The notes below the pieces were generated by a model. The model was given only the letters and a program-made list of their open reading frames with translations. It was not told where the DNA came from and ran no database searches. From NCBI GenBank assembly GCA_004297985.1, contig SCRA01000086.1, positions 1-64,000 of the forward strand: a DNA stretch of 64,000 nucleotides, read 5' to 3'. Source of the stretch: a bacterium. GTDB taxonomy: Bacteria; Vulcanimicrobiota; Vulcanimicrobiia; Vulcanimicrobiales; SCRA01. Positions within the stretch are counted from its first letter, which is position 1. Each line of letters starts with the position of its first letter. Of the stretch, positions 1-7,931 are shown one piece after another. Made by a program: the position numbers and the translations under genes.

Positions 1-155
1 AGGACGCTCAAGTTGCGCACAAGTAGACCGCGCCACTCCGCATCCCAACCAGGCTCCCCGGAGCCGGCGACGAGATGAGAGCGAGCAAGCTCGCCAAGCG
101 TCATATCGTAATCGCCAGGAGCGAGCACGCCGTGCTCGTTAAACGGCGGGATAAT
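1..155 (-). CDS. Partial CDS, DUF6932-like protein (N-terminal ~51 codons)
   Basis: Minus-strand reading from 155 to the window edge is open and contains IPPFNEHGVLAPGDYDMTL, then GELARSHLV and WDAEWRGLLVRNLSV. The phrase FNEHGxLxPGDYxxTLxEL is one I associate with the N-terminus of DUF6932 proteins, whose function is unknown and which often sit in accessory loci. There is no ATG, GTG or TTG at the expected start. The codon where relatives begin Met-Ile-Pro is ATT (153-155), and an in-frame TGA lies five codons upstream. The gene therefore uses a rare ATT start or has lost its start. It lies 26 bp downstream of the 49-aa gene on the same strand and probably shares its promoter. It is absent from the ORF track because it has no standard start and leaves the window. 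Confidence 0.6.
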   Translation of the reverse strand, partial: MIPPFNEHGVLAPGDYDMTLGELARSHLVAGSGEPGWDAEWRGLLVRNLSV

Positions 156-181
156 GCTACGGTACCGTCAGGGTGGCTGGG

Positions 182-331
182 TCAGCCCCGCTTCGGTGCA
201 CGCCGGCGACCCTTGCGGCAGGACCGACGGCGCTGCGCTAGATCGCTAGCCGCAACGGACTTAACGGTTCGTCGAGTCTTCTGCGCCTTAAGAAGCCTGC
301 CCGCCAGCTTCGCTGCCCGCCATCCGGTCAT
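182..331 (-). CDS. Small basic protein, 49 aa, likely cassette partner of DUF6932 gene
   Basis: The frame starts ATG at 331 and ends TGA at 182-184, and is too short for the ORF track. It begins MTGWRAAKLAGRLLKAQKT, continues into KSVAASDLAQRR and ends in an Arg/Lys-rich tail, with about 18 basic residues of 49. A GAGGAGAGG Shine-Dalgarno-like run lies just upstream of the ATG, and a TTGACG-17-TACAAT promoter lies upstream of that. The pattern 'AG.LL...KT...KS.A.S.LAQR' resembles short proteins often seen beside toxin or DUF genes, but I cannot name a family. Coupling to the DUF6932-like gene 26 bp downstream suggests a two-gene accessory cassette. Function is unknown. Confidence 0.6.
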   Translation of the reverse strand: MTGWRAAKLAGRLLKAQKTRRTVKSVAASDLAQRRRSCRKGRRRAPKRG

Positions 332-351
332 ATTGCCTCTCCTCACTACTC

Positions 352-380
352 ATTGTAGCGGTAGTTGACATATACGTCAA
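352..380 (-). promoter_or_regulatory. Sigma-70 type promoter with dyad operator for the 49-aa/DUF6932 cassette
   Basis: On the minus strand, TTGACG (375-380) and TACAAT (352-357) are separated by exactly 17 bp. The -35 lies in the dyad TTGAC-ATATAC-GTCAA (365-380), an operator-like arrangement typical of autoregulated small cassettes. The 49-aa gene begins about 20 nt downstream of the -10. The 381-521 stretch up to the TonB-like gene holds nothing I recognise. Confidence 0.6.
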
Positions 381-521
381 GATTTGGAACTCCTCGGCCC
401 CCCACCGCTCCCTCGGCCGCGCCAACCGTAGACGACGTCTGCTCCGTCCACGTGGCGCCACCGTCACAGCAACCGTAGGAAGCCGCTGCCATTTAGCCGG
501 GCGGCTAGTATCCATTTGGCA

Positions 522-3500
522 CTATGTTCCTCTCCGAGCGCCACCGCCGTTGCGGACGATGTAGAGACCGAGCGCCGGAGCGTAGTTGAGTGTCGGAGGC
601 GTGGCGCCGCCTTCGTTGCGCGCTTTGAGCTCGTCGGATGAAGCGACGGAGACGTGCGCGCAGTTGAGGATGGCCGGCACCGCCTGGATGTTGGCGAGTT
701 GCGCCTCGAGCCACCACGTTGAGCTCTGCTGCTTGGGAGTGACCTGCCATCCCTCGGGGTGTCGTGCCGGCGGATCGGCGGGATCGAAGTTCGCGGCGTA
801 CTGTGCAAGCGCGTCGAGCAATGGCGCCGCTACCTGGCGCAGCTCGCTGGTGCACGTGCTCCGCGTCTCGACGGCAAAGGGATACGCGGGCGGCGTCGTG
901 GGAAGGCGATAGAGGCGGAACTGCTCCTGGCCCGCGGCCGGCGGACGCCGCACGGCGTAGAGCCCAGCCCGCGGGCTGAAGGCCAGCGCGAAGCCGCCGA
1001 ACGGCGTGCGAGGCGGGATGTAGAGGCCGTGCTGCTGCGCCTCGCTCTCGTCGGCGACGTGCACGGTTGCGCAGCGTGCCAGTGCGCGCACGCTCTGTAT
1101 CTGCGTGGCCACGAGCGCGACGGCGTACGAGTCGCCCGTCTGATGATAGACGGTCTCGAGTCCCGGGATCGAGGGCGCGTCGGCCGGCGGCTGTGCCGGA
1201 TAGCCGGCGGCTGTCTTCGCGCGCTCGATGGACGAAACGTAGCCCTGCAAGGCATCCAGGATCGGGCGCGCCTCGTTCGCCACGTCGGCGGGGCAGCTCG
1301 GACGGCTCGCGTCGACGGCGAAGGGGCTGCTCGGCGGCGCCGGCGGGAGCGGCTGGAAGAACGCGCCGCGCTCTCGGCGTCCTCCCGGACCAGCGGAAGC
1401 GGAGAGCGACGACGTACTCGCTCGTGCCGCTTGCCCGTGGGGGCCGATGGGCACGGAGTACGTGACGGAGATATTGCGCGGCGTCAGGGGACGTTCGATC
1501 GTGGGCAGCAGCGTGCCGCCCAGCGTCGTCAGCGGCACGCCGCCGGTGGTGGCGAAGATCCCGCCGTGCGTGTCGCCGAGATTGGTGCCAAGCAGCGAGA
1601 GCGTGCCGTGCTGAAGTTGGATCGTGATGCCGGCATCGACCGTCAGGTAAGCGGGAAGGTTCTGCGCGTTGCCGGCGGAGGTGTACTGGGCATCAGCGAG
1701 CATCTCCACGGCCGACCGCGGCGGCTTATAGTCCAGCAGGACCGCAGCTCGGTGGAGCGGGACACCCGGAAGCTGATTGCCCGAAATGACGGTTGAGTAC
1801 GCGCTGTTCAGGCGCGGATCGCTCGAGCGCACCATCGAGCTCTGCACCGTGTAGGAGCCCTGCAGCACGAGGCTCGGGCCGATCCCGACCTGTCCGCCGA
1901 GCTGGATGCCCTGATAGACGCGCGTCACGCCGGCGATCGGCACCGTGAGGTAGAGATCGTTCGGTGCGAAGACGCCGGTCTGGCCGCATCCTCCGGCGGA
2001 GTTGAACACTTGCTGCGCTTGCCCGAAATATCCGGGCGGGAAATAGCCGGGGGCGAGCGCGGTAGCGTTCACGGGCGTGGGGATGAGCGTGCCGTTCTGC
2101 TGCTGGCGGTAGATCGTGGCGGTGACGTCGCCGTGGCGGAAGAGATGCTGCCAGCCGGATCGCACGGAGTACGAGCTCGACGACGACGGCTCGTCGCCTG
2201 GGCCGGTGCCATACGCGATGCCGCCGCCGCAGTCGAAGCGCAGACCCGCGGGGTCGGTGAGAATGCCCACGCGCGACGGCGTTGCCCCCGTATTGCCGAG
2301 ATCCAGCTCCGCGGTATAGATGTCGTTGACGGTGGGTGACCAAGTGACGTTCGTCCCTGCCACCAGCGAGGAGCCGCTGCCGGTCGCGTTGGCGAGACCG
2401 ATCTGTTCGCCTAGACGCAGGTGTGCGCTGGCCTTGACGCTGTCGTTGAGCGTGAACGAGGTGTAGTCGCTGGTGCTGGCCGGTCTGATGACGTAGGTCC
2501 CGGTCTGCGCGATGATCGGGGTGGCCGAATTGGTCGAACGCGAAGTCGTCCCCTGAATCGAAAACGTATGCTTGCCGCGGCTAGGGAGCGATGCGGTGAG
2601 GCTGGCGCCACGCGTCTGCTGCGTCGTGTCGACGCCGTACGGGTCGGGTGTGCCGTTGAGGTAGCGGTCGAGCAGATCGCTGTCGTGCGTGCCGTTGATG
2701 CCGTAGACGGCGAACTGCAACCCCACCATGCCCACCAGCGCGCTGTCGGTCAGCGAAGCCATCGCATGGTGGCCGTACGCCGCATTGCCGGGCCCGTATC
2801 CGCAGGGGAGCGCGCCGGTATCGGTCGTGCACAAGAGATTGTTGTAGGTGTTCGACGAGAGGTACGTGACCGTCAGCGTCTGAGCGGCGCCGAGATGCGC
2901 GCGCAGCTTCACCAGATCGCCGCCGTTCAGACGCGAGCCGTCGTGGGGATAGTCGAGCCCGCTGGTGTCGAGGAAGCGATCGCCGTAGAGCAGGTTGTCG
3001 CTCCCGCGCACCGCGTGCACGTACGCGATGCCGATGCCCTCGACGGTGCCGCGCTCCGAGAGGATGGTATTCGCGTTTCCGTAGGAGCCCACGCTGCTGG
3101 TGATCTGCCCCTGCCAAGTCAACGTCGGCTCGAGCGTGCGAAAGTTCACGCCGCCGCCGAGCGCCCCGGCAACGGGGCTGTGGTTGACGCTCGCCCCCGA
3201 GAAGAGATCGGTCGAGAAGCTGCGGAGATTGGCCGCCTGGCCCGGGGCGTTGAGCGGAATCCCGTCGAGGGTCACGGCCGTCTGCGAGGCGTCGTGCCCG
3301 TCCAGCGAGATCGTCTCCGCCGCATCGGTGTCCGCGCCGCCTGCGCCGTCGTCGAGCGTGACGCCGGGGAGCTTTCCGATCGCCTGCGCGAGGTCGTCAG
3401 AGAGCTTGCGCACGGGACTGTCCGCACCGATCACGTTGGTTCCTGGCGCCGGCTGCGAGGTCACCGTGATGCGGCCGATGATCTTCAGTCCGCCCGGCGC

Positions 3501-3863
3501 CTGCTCGGGCGCGAGTGCCACGGAGAGCGCCACCGAGCGTCCCGGAAGCACTTCGAAGTCCTTCGAGGTGGCCGCCTGGAAGCCGATTTTGGCGACGCGC
3601 GCGGTGTAGATGCCGCTAGGCACGTCGGTGAACGTCACCTTGCCGTTCGCGCCGGCGATCTCGCTGGTGAGAATCGGCCCTTGCAGGATGACCCGCGCGC
3701 CTGCGACCGGCGCTTGCGAGTGCGCGTCCACGACGGCGATGGCGACGGTGCCGCTGTCGCTCTGGCTCTGCGCGAGGGCCGGCGCGCCCGGCGCGAGCGC
3801 AGAGAACAGGAAGGTGAGGGTCGCGGGAAGCGCGAGCAGTCGCAGTTCACGAACGATTGGCAT
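522..3863 (-). CDS. TonB-dependent receptor-like outer-membrane protein with C-terminal duplicated domain
   Basis: 1113 aa. Residues 1-31 form a signal peptide ending APALAQ. Residues ~40-115 are a carboxypeptidase-regulatory-like beta-sandwich (VAIAVVDAHSQAPVAGARV). Residues ~130-260 are a plug-like domain (VRKLSDDLAQAIGKLPGV, DGIPLNAPG, GGGVNFRT). A beta-barrel with alternating aromatic and polar strands runs to about residue 820. Homologous barrels usually stop there. This protein continues for about 278 residues made of two related ~130-residue units (see the repeat entry). It probably imports or binds a ligand at the outer membrane, and the ligand cannot be inferred. A TATAGT hexamer (minus strand, 3871-3876) and CGGAGAG lie immediately upstream of the ATG. 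No TonB/ExbBD genes are in the window. Confidence 0.85.
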   Translation of the reverse strand: MPIVRELRLLALPATLTFLFSALAPGAPALAQSQSDSGTVAIAVVDAHSQAPVAGARVILQGPILTSEIAGANGKVTFTDVPSGIYTARVAKIGFQAATSKDFEVLPGRSVALSVALAPEQAPGGLKIIGRITVTSQPAPGTNVIGADSPVRKLSDDLAQAIGKLPGVTLDDGAGGADTDAAETISLDGHDASQTAVTLDGIPLNAPGQAANLRSFSTDLFSGASVNHSPVAGALGGGVNFRTLEPTLTWQGQITSSVGSYGNANTILSERGTVEGIGIAYVHAVRGSDNLLYGDRFLDTSGLDYPHDGSRLNGGDLVKLRAHLGAAQTLTVTYLSSNTYNNLLCTTDTGALPCGYGPGNAAYGHHAMASLTDSALVGMVGLQFAVYGINGTHDSDLLDRYLNGTPDPYGVDTTQQTRGASLTASLPSRGKHTFSIQGTTSRSTNSATPIIAQTGTYVIRPASTSDYTSFTLNDSVKASAHLRLGEQIGLANATGSGSSLVAGTNVTWSPTVNDIYTAELDLGNTGATPSRVGILTDPAGLRFDCGGGIAYGTGPGDEPSSSSSYSVRSGWQHLFRHGDVTATIYRQQQNGTLIPTPVNATALAPGYFPPGYFGQAQQVFNSAGGCGQTGVFAPNDLYLTVPIAGVTRVYQGIQLGGQVGIGPSLVLQGSYTVQSSMVRSSDPRLNSAYSTVISGNQLPGVPLHRAAVLLDYKPPRSAVEMLADAQYTSAGNAQNLPAYLTVDAGITIQLQHGTLSLLGTNLGDTHGGIFATTGGVPLTTLGGTLLPTIERPLTPRNISVTYSVPIGPHGQAARASTSSLSASAGPGGRRERGAFFQPLPPAPPSSPFAVDASRPSCPADVANEARPILDALQGYVSSIERAKTAAGYPAQPPADAPSIPGLETVYHQTGDSYAVALVATQIQSVRALARCATVHVADESEAQQHGLYIPPRTPFGGFALAFSPRAGLYAVRRPPAAGQEQFRLYRLPTTPPAYPFAVETRSTCTSELRQVAAPLLDALAQYAANFDPADPPARHPEGWQVTPKQQSSTWWLEAQLANIQAVPAILNCAHVSVASSDELKARNEGGATPPTLNYAPALGLYIVRNGGGARRGT
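525..1358 (-). repeat. Tandem repeat of a ~130-aa domain at the C-terminus of the TonB-like protein
   Basis: Residues 836-984 and 985-1113 align with each other. Each has a proline-rich entry (PLPPAPPSSPFAV / RLPTTPPAYPFAV), a Cys shortly after (RPSC / RSTC), an A.P.LDAL..Y helix, an A..ANIQAV/ATQIQSV..-C-A-V motif, and ends in an aromatic strand (RAGLYAVRR / ALGLYIVRN). Conserved Cys pairs suggest a disulfide-bonded exported domain. I recognise no family. Confidence 0.75.
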
Positions 3864-3994
3864 CTCTCCGACTATACTGGAGTCGCCTGAGAATACCCCA
3901 AGGATCGGCGCACGGTGAAAAAGGGCAGCGACCGGCCTCGACGAACTGCCCCGCCTCTTGACGCCTGCCGCCTGCCGCGCAGAGGCGTGCTGGG

Positions 3995-4288
3995 ATGAGT
4001 AAAGAGGACGAAGCGATGGCGCGCACGGAGATCATGGAAGGCTTCGCGGCGGTCATGAACGCGATCGACGTCGCCTACCGGAAGCTCGACGACCGGATCA
4101 CCCAAGAAGTCGGCGGTCTGCGTACGGAGATGCGCGCCGGGTTTGCGCAGGTCGATCGCCGGTTGGCCCGGCTGGACGATCGCGTCTCGGCTCTGGAAAA
4201 CCGTACGGCGAGCCTCGAGGACCGTGTTGGGGGCTTGGGGCGCGACATGTCGTTCGTGAAAACGCACCTCGGCATCACGGAGAGCTAA
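3995..4288 (+). CDS. Small coiled-coil protein, 97 aa
   Basis: Hydrophobic heptads run across most of the protein (IDVAYRKLDDRITQEVGGL, DRRLARLDDRVSALENR, ASLEDRVGGL), giving one long amphipathic coiled coil. There is no signal peptide, membrane segment or catalytic motif. A second in-frame ATG occurs at codon 8 (4016), so either start is possible. It precedes the TacA-like antitoxin by about 50 bp on the same strand, but that pair has its own strong promoter. Similar small coiled-coil proteins are often found near toxin-antitoxin loci, without known role. The protein is likely real because heptad spacing and codon use are coding-like. Confidence 0.6.
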   Translation: MSKEDEAMARTEIMEGFAAVMNAIDVAYRKLDDRITQEVGGLRTEMRAGFAQVDRRLARLDDRVSALENRTASLEDRVGGLGRDMSFVKTHLGITES

Positions 4289-4299
4289 TCGTTCGTCGC

Positions 4300-4328
4300 T
4301 TGACATGTCCGGCAATCTGCCGTACAAT
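4300..4328 (+). promoter_or_regulatory. Near-consensus promoter for the tacAT-like pair
   Basis: TTGACA (4300-4305) and TACAAT (4323-4328) are separated by 17 bp, which is almost the ideal sigma-70 promoter. The antitoxin ATG is at 4339, only 11 nt beyond the -10. The transcript would start 3-5 nt before the ATG, so the message is essentially leaderless. Confidence 0.75.
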
Positions 4329-4338
4329 CGAGTTCGAG

Positions 4339-4614
4339 ATGGCTCGTACTGAACGCATCGAGTTTCGCGCGACCGGAGAGGAGAGGGCTTTGATTCTGCG
4401 TGCCGCCGAGCTCGAGGGGCGAACGATCACCGAGTACCTGCTCGCAACGGTGAAGGAGGCTGCGCGCCGCACCATCGAGCGTCACGAGTCGATACGTCTG
4501 AACGCGGAGGATGGGCGGGCGTTTGTCTCGCTCTTGATGGCTCCCGTTCCCGAGCCCGGCGCAGCGTTACGGAAGGCCAAAGCAGAACATCGGTCGAGCG
4601 TCACGCGCCGTTGA
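4339..4614 (+). CDS. DUF1778-type antitoxin (TacA-like)
   Basis: 91 aa from ATG 4339 (MARTERIEFRATGEE). It has a ribbon-helix-helix N-terminus (RIEFRATGEERALILRAAEL, then TITEYLL) followed by a flexible tail, the layout of DUF1778 antitoxins. These bind operator DNA through the N-terminus and neutralise GNAT toxins with the C-terminus. The 4300 start in the ORF track would lie in the -35 box, so the downstream ATG is preferred. The toxin start TTG overlaps this stop codon (TTGA), giving translational coupling. Autoregulation with the toxin is expected from the family. Confidence 0.85.
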   Translation: MARTERIEFRATGEERALILRAAELEGRTITEYLLATVKEAARRTIERHESIRLNAEDGRAFVSLLMAPVPEPGAALRKAKAEHRSSVTRR

Positions 4615-5126
4615 CGCGCGCCGGCTCTCGATTCATCTCGGAGCCGCTTGGCGATCACCACGATAGGGCAGCGTTCACGTGCGGTGTCGAGTCGCTCGAC
4701 CGTTACTTCAAGCAGCAGGCAACCCAAGACGTTCGCCGCCACATCGCCGCCGTGCACGTCTTCAGTGAGGCCGGCACCGTCGCGGGCTACTACACGCTTT
4801 CAGCGCTATCGGTCTACGTGCGCGACCTGCCAGAGGCGCTTGCGAAGCGAATGCCGCGCCATCCGTTGCCGGCGACTCTTCTCGGGCGGCTCGCGCGCGA
4901 TCTCAGGTATCGCGATCAGGGTTTGGGCGAGATGCTGCTCTACGACGCGATCGAGTTGACGGTCTACGCGAGCGCTCAGATCGCCACGATCGGCATGGTC
5001 GTCGACGCGGAGAACGGCCATGCGTTCCGGTTCTACGAACGCTTCGGCTTTGAGCCGTTCACGACGACGCCAAGACGCTTGATCCTTCGGCTGGAGACGA
5101 TGCGCCGGCTGGTGGAGGATCGATAG
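4611..5126 (+). CDS. GNAT-family toxin (TacT-like acetyltransferase)
   Basis: 171 aa, TTG start overlapping the antitoxin stop by 4 nt. It has the GNAT fold with acetyl-CoA loop R-D-Q-G-L-G (YRDQGLGEMLL), an upstream strand with GYYTLSALS, and a C-terminal NGHAFRFYERFGFEPF motif. In family members paired with DUF1778 antitoxins, the enzyme acetylates the amino group of charged aminoacyl-tRNA and stops translation. All recognisable core parts are intact, so the pair is probably functional. The alternative, a metabolic GNAT, is unlikely given the coupled DUF1778 gene. Confidence 0.85.
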   Translation: MTRAGSRFISEPLGDHHDRAAFTCGVESLDRYFKQQATQDVRRHIAAVHVFSEAGTVAGYYTLSALSVYVRDLPEALAKRMPRHPLPATLLGRLARDLRYRDQGLGEMLLYDAIELTVYASAQIATIGMVVDAENGHAFRFYERFGFEPFTTTPRRLILRLETMRRLVEDR

Positions 5127-5131
5127 CGCCG

Positions 5132-6022
5132 CTACACTTGCGCCATCGGCGGCCCGGGAGGCGGAGGCGGCGGGCTGGGCGGATTCGGCGGGTAGTTTGG
5201 CGGCGTAGGCCCCTGCCACGCGAAGCGCTTGCCGGCGGGCTCCACCAGCGTGAGCACCGAGGCGCCCAGGCCGATCAACCACACCAAGCCCGTCACGGCC
5301 CAGCCGACGAACGGCACCAGCTCCGCCGCGCTCACCAGCACCAAGCCCAGCACCAGTGCGCCCAGCGGCGAAGGCGTGGCGTTCGGGCGCAGCAGCTCGT
5401 AGAAGCGCCGCCCCACCAGCAGCGCGATGGCCGCCTTGCCCAGCCAGATGCCCACGAGATAGGCGATCAGTACCAGCGGAATGAGCGGGATGCCGATGAT
5501 GGTGATGGCCAGCATCACGACGATCGGCGCCAGCGCCACCAGCGCCACCACGCCGGCCAGCGCCGAGGTGCTGGGGTTGACCTCCAAGTGCGCCAAGGTC
5601 ATGCGCGCGCGCAGCGGTGCCAGCAGGAAGACCAGCAGCACGATGATGTCGCCGGCTACCTGCGCCCAGGCGCGCGCATCGGAGTACCAGCTCGACGGGA
5701 ACGGGAACCCAGCCGGGTGCTGGAGCCACGGCGCCAAGCCGGAGATCTGCGAAGGATCGATGGCCGTCTGCGTGCCGTCGATCTGACCGCCCGGCTCCAC
5801 GGTGATCGTGCCGCCGACGGCGGTGGCGTCGCCCGTGATGTGCCCGCCCACGTCCAGGTTGCCGAAGACGACGGTGACGTCGCCGTCGACGGTGCGATCC
5901 GGCGGGATCACGACGTTGTGGAAGAGCTCCACCACGTCGTGACCGTTGCGCGCAGCGGCCGGTGCCGTAGCGAGCGCGGTTACGGCGGCGATCAGGGCGA
6001 GAAGCATCAAGAAGCGTCTCAT
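5132..6022 (-). CDS. Exported/membrane protein with bactofilin-like N-terminal region
   Basis: 296 aa from the ATG at 6022, which overlaps the anti-sigma stop (ATGA). Residues 1-25 are a signal peptide (RRFLMLLALIAAV...AAARN). Residues ~30-85 are short valine/glycine-rich beta repeats (GDVTVVFGNLDVGGHITGD) like polymer-forming bactofilin-type beta-helices. Four or five hydrophobic segments follow between residues ~120 and 265, and the C-terminus is proline-rich (PPNYPPNPPSPPPPPPG). It is the last gene of a sigma/anti-sigma operon, so it may be an envelope target or sensor of that circuit. The ORF track extends to 6454, but the upstream part overlaps the anti-sigma gene. Confidence 0.75.
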   Translation of the reverse strand: MRRFLMLLALIAAVTALATAPAAARNGHDVVELFHNVVIPPDRTVDGDVTVVFGNLDVGGHITGDATAVGGTITVEPGGQIDGTQTAIDPSQISGLAPWLQHPAGFPFPSSWYSDARAWAQVAGDIIVLLVFLLAPLRARMTLAHLEVNPSTSALAGVVALVALAPIVVMLAITIIGIPLIPLVLIAYLVGIWLGKAAIALLVGRRFYELLRPNATPSPLGALVLGLVLVSAAELVPFVGWAVTGLVWLIGLGASVLTLVEPAGKRFAWQGPTPPNYPPNPPSPPPPPPGPPMAQV

Positions 6023-6549
6023 GCCAGCTCCAGGCGCGTGTGGACGAGGTAGACGCCCAGCGCCAACAGCGCGTCGGCAAAGAGCACGACGGTGACAACG
6101 GCGGCGATCGCCGCGCCATGGCCGCCGGTGGCCACGGCGACGGCGGCGACCAGCGCTTGGGAGACGGCGAGCACCGACGCACCGCCGCCCGCCAGCGCGT
6201 GCACGCCGCCCATCAGCAACGGCCGCGCCGCCAGCGCCAACGCGCCGATGAGTGCCCAGGCGCCAAGCAGATACCAGCCCAGGAAGGCCCAGCGGAGCAT
6301 CGGCTGCGCGTGCGGCCGCGCTAGCGCGCGGGCCTTCCCCATCACGGCCGGCGTGAAGTTCGGCGCAGGCTCTAGTGTTGCCGCATGTGAGGCATGGCCG
6401 AGTACCTGCTCCACTGCGCGCAGCTCGTCGAGCAGGGCGCGGCACGGGGCGCACTGCGTAAGGTGACGCTCCACGTGGGCCAGCGTATAGACGTCGAGCC
6501 CGCCTTCCAGATACTCACCCAGGCGCAGATCGCAGGCCTTACAGTTCAT
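6019..6549 (-). CDS. Zinc-finger anti-sigma factor (zf-HC2 type)
   Basis: 176 aa from ATG 6549, coupled by ATGA overlap to the sigma gene before it and to the membrane protein after it. The N-terminus has CKACDLRLGEYLEGG and the ZAS motif H-x3-C-x2-C (HLTQCAPC), which binds zinc and clasps the ECF sigma factor. The C-terminal half has three or four hydrophobic segments (WAFLGWYLLGAWALIGALAL, AIAAVVTVVLFADALLALGV), making it an integral-membrane anti-sigma. Release presumably follows an envelope or redox signal, but the trigger is not visible. Confidence 0.85.
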   Translation of the reverse strand: MNCKACDLRLGEYLEGGLDVYTLAHVERHLTQCAPCRALLDELRAVEQVLGHASHAATLEPAPNFTPAVMGKARALARPHAQPMLRWAFLGWYLLGAWALIGALALAARPLLMGGVHALAGGGASVLAVSQALVAAVAVATGGHGAAIAAVVTVVLFADALLALGVYLVHTRLELA

Positions 6550-7145
6550 GACCTTCCTCCCGCCGCCATGGCCTCGCGTTCGCGCAGTCTCTGCGCCAGT
6601 GCCAGCTTGCCGCGGTGGATCAATGTCTTCACGTTGCCTAGCGAGAGGCCCAGGGTGCTGGCGATTTCGGCGTACTCCAAATTGGCGTAGTAGCGCAGGC
6701 GCAAGGCGGCTGCCATGCGCGGCGGGATACGCTCGAGCGCGGCGCGCACGGCGGCGTCCTCCTCGCCGCGCAACGCATTCGTCTCGGGATCGATCTCGTC
6801 GCGTTCGTCGCGCAGGCGTTGCTCGAGCGTCTCGTCCTCGCCCAGCGTCTGAATAGGCACGCGGCGCGTTTGGCGGTCCAGTGAGGTGCGTACGACGTTG
6901 CGGGCAATGTGGTAGAGCCACGTCGAGAACTTCCCGAGTGCGGGGTTGAAAGTTCCAAGGTGGGCGTATGCCCGTAAGAACGTCTCCTGTGCCAAGTCTT
7001 GCGCATCCTCCGGAGAGCGGATGCTCGCGCCGATGAAGTTCAGGATGCCCCGCTTGTGCCGGTCGACGAGGGCGGCGAACGCCTCGCGGTCGCCGGCGAG
7101 AACGGCCCGCACCAGCGCGTCGTCTCCATTCACGTGCACGTGCAT
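6546..7145 (-). CDS. ECF-family RNA polymerase sigma factor
   Basis: 199 aa from ATG 7145 (MHVHVNGDDALV). Region 2 is DAQDLAQETFLRAYAHLGTF with FSTWLYHIARN. Region 4 is IPPRMAAALRLRYYANLEYAEIASTLGLSLGNVKTLIHRG, a standard HTH. The ORF track start at 7196 would run into larB, and the inner ATG fits the family length. It is the first gene of a three-gene operon with its anti-sigma and a membrane protein, and is divergent from larB with 50 bp between starts. Autoregulation is likely for this class. Confidence 0.9.
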   Translation of the reverse strand: MHVHVNGDDALVRAVLAGDREAFAALVDRHKRGILNFIGASIRSPEDAQDLAQETFLRAYAHLGTFNPALGKFSTWLYHIARNVVRTSLDRQTRRVPIQTLGEDETLEQRLRDERDEIDPETNALRGEEDAAVRAALERIPPRMAAALRLRYYANLEYAEIASTLGLSLGNVKTLIHRGKLALAQRLREREAMAAGGRS

Positions 7146-7195
7146 ACTCCGCGCGGGGCAGAAAGTTGCAGGGCGAAGTCGAAGGGGTGGAGGCA

Positions 7196-7870
7196 ATGGA
7201 TGAAACGACGGCTCGACTCGATCACGACCGCGAACGGCGCACGGGGATCCCCGAAGTGGTGCTCTGCGAGCGCAAGTCGCCCGAAGGGGCCGTGGCCATC
7301 GTACGCCGCTTCATGGAGCGTGAGGGGCGCGCCATCGCCACGCGCGTGACGGCGGAGCAGGTGGGACCGCTGTTGGCGGCCTTTCCCGGCGGGCACCACA
7401 ACGCGTTGGCCCGCATGTTCACGGTCGGGAACCTCCCCGAGCCCACGGGCGCGCCGATCGCCGTGGTCTGCGCCGGTACCTCCGATGTGCCCGTGGCCGA
7501 GGAGGCGCACGAGATGCTGCAGGCGCTGGGGCATCCCGTGGTACGCCACGACGACGTAGGCGTGGCGGGTATCCATCGCACGATGGCGATCTTGCCCTCG
7601 CTCGAGCCCTGCCTGGCGGTGATCGCCGTGGCGGGGATGGAGGGGGCGCTGGCGAGCGTGTTGGCGGGATTGATCCGTCAGCCCGTCATCGCCGTGCCGA
7701 CGAGCGTCGGTTACGGCGCCTCCCTGGGCGGTCTTGCCGCACTTTTGACGATGATGAATAGCTGCGCACCCGGCATCTGCGTGGTCAACATCGATGCAGG
7801 CTTCAGCGCCGCCTGCGTGGCTCATAAGTTCGCCGCCGCGTTCTCCGGGAACGGCTCGAAGCCTTTCTGA
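7196..7870 (+). CDS. larB: LarB: pyridinium-3,5-biscarboxylic acid mononucleotide synthase
   Basis: 224 aa from ATG 7196, preceded by GAAGGGGTGGAGG. A TTG at 7166 is possible but less likely. LarB carboxylates and hydrolyses nicotinic acid adenine dinucleotide in the first step of nickel-pincer nucleotide cofactor synthesis. Family marks seen are DHDRERRTGIPEVVLCE near the N-terminus, the AIR-carboxylase-like core VVCAGTSDVPVAEEA, VGVAGIHRT, VAGMEGALASVLAGL and PTSVGYGASLGG. It stands alone, 9.4 kb from larC-larE and divergent from the ECF sigma gene. Confidence 0.92.
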   Translation: MDETTARLDHDRERRTGIPEVVLCERKSPEGAVAIVRRFMEREGRAIATRVTAEQVGPLLAAFPGGHHNALARMFTVGNLPEPTGAPIAVVCAGTSDVPVAEEAHEMLQALGHPVVRHDDVGVAGIHRTMAILPSLEPCLAVIAVAGMEGALASVLAGLIRQPVIAVPTSVGYGASLGGLAALLTMMNSCAPGICVVNIDAGFSAACVAHKFAAAFSGNGSKPF

Positions 7871-7931
7871 AGGTTGCCTCGCGCGCTTCCCGCAATACGC
7901 AGGGGTGGCCGAGTCCGTAGAGCCTAGTCTC

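Noticed and set aside
75-368. 97-aa plus-strand ORF at the left end
   Set aside because: No ribosome-binding site. The minus strand carries promoter, 49-aa gene and DUF6932-like frame over the same bases.
2421-3890. 489-aa plus-strand ORF opposite the first TonB-like gene
   Set aside because: Arg/Ala/Gly-rich antisense shadow, common in GC-rich DNA. The minus strand has signal peptide, plug and barrel features.
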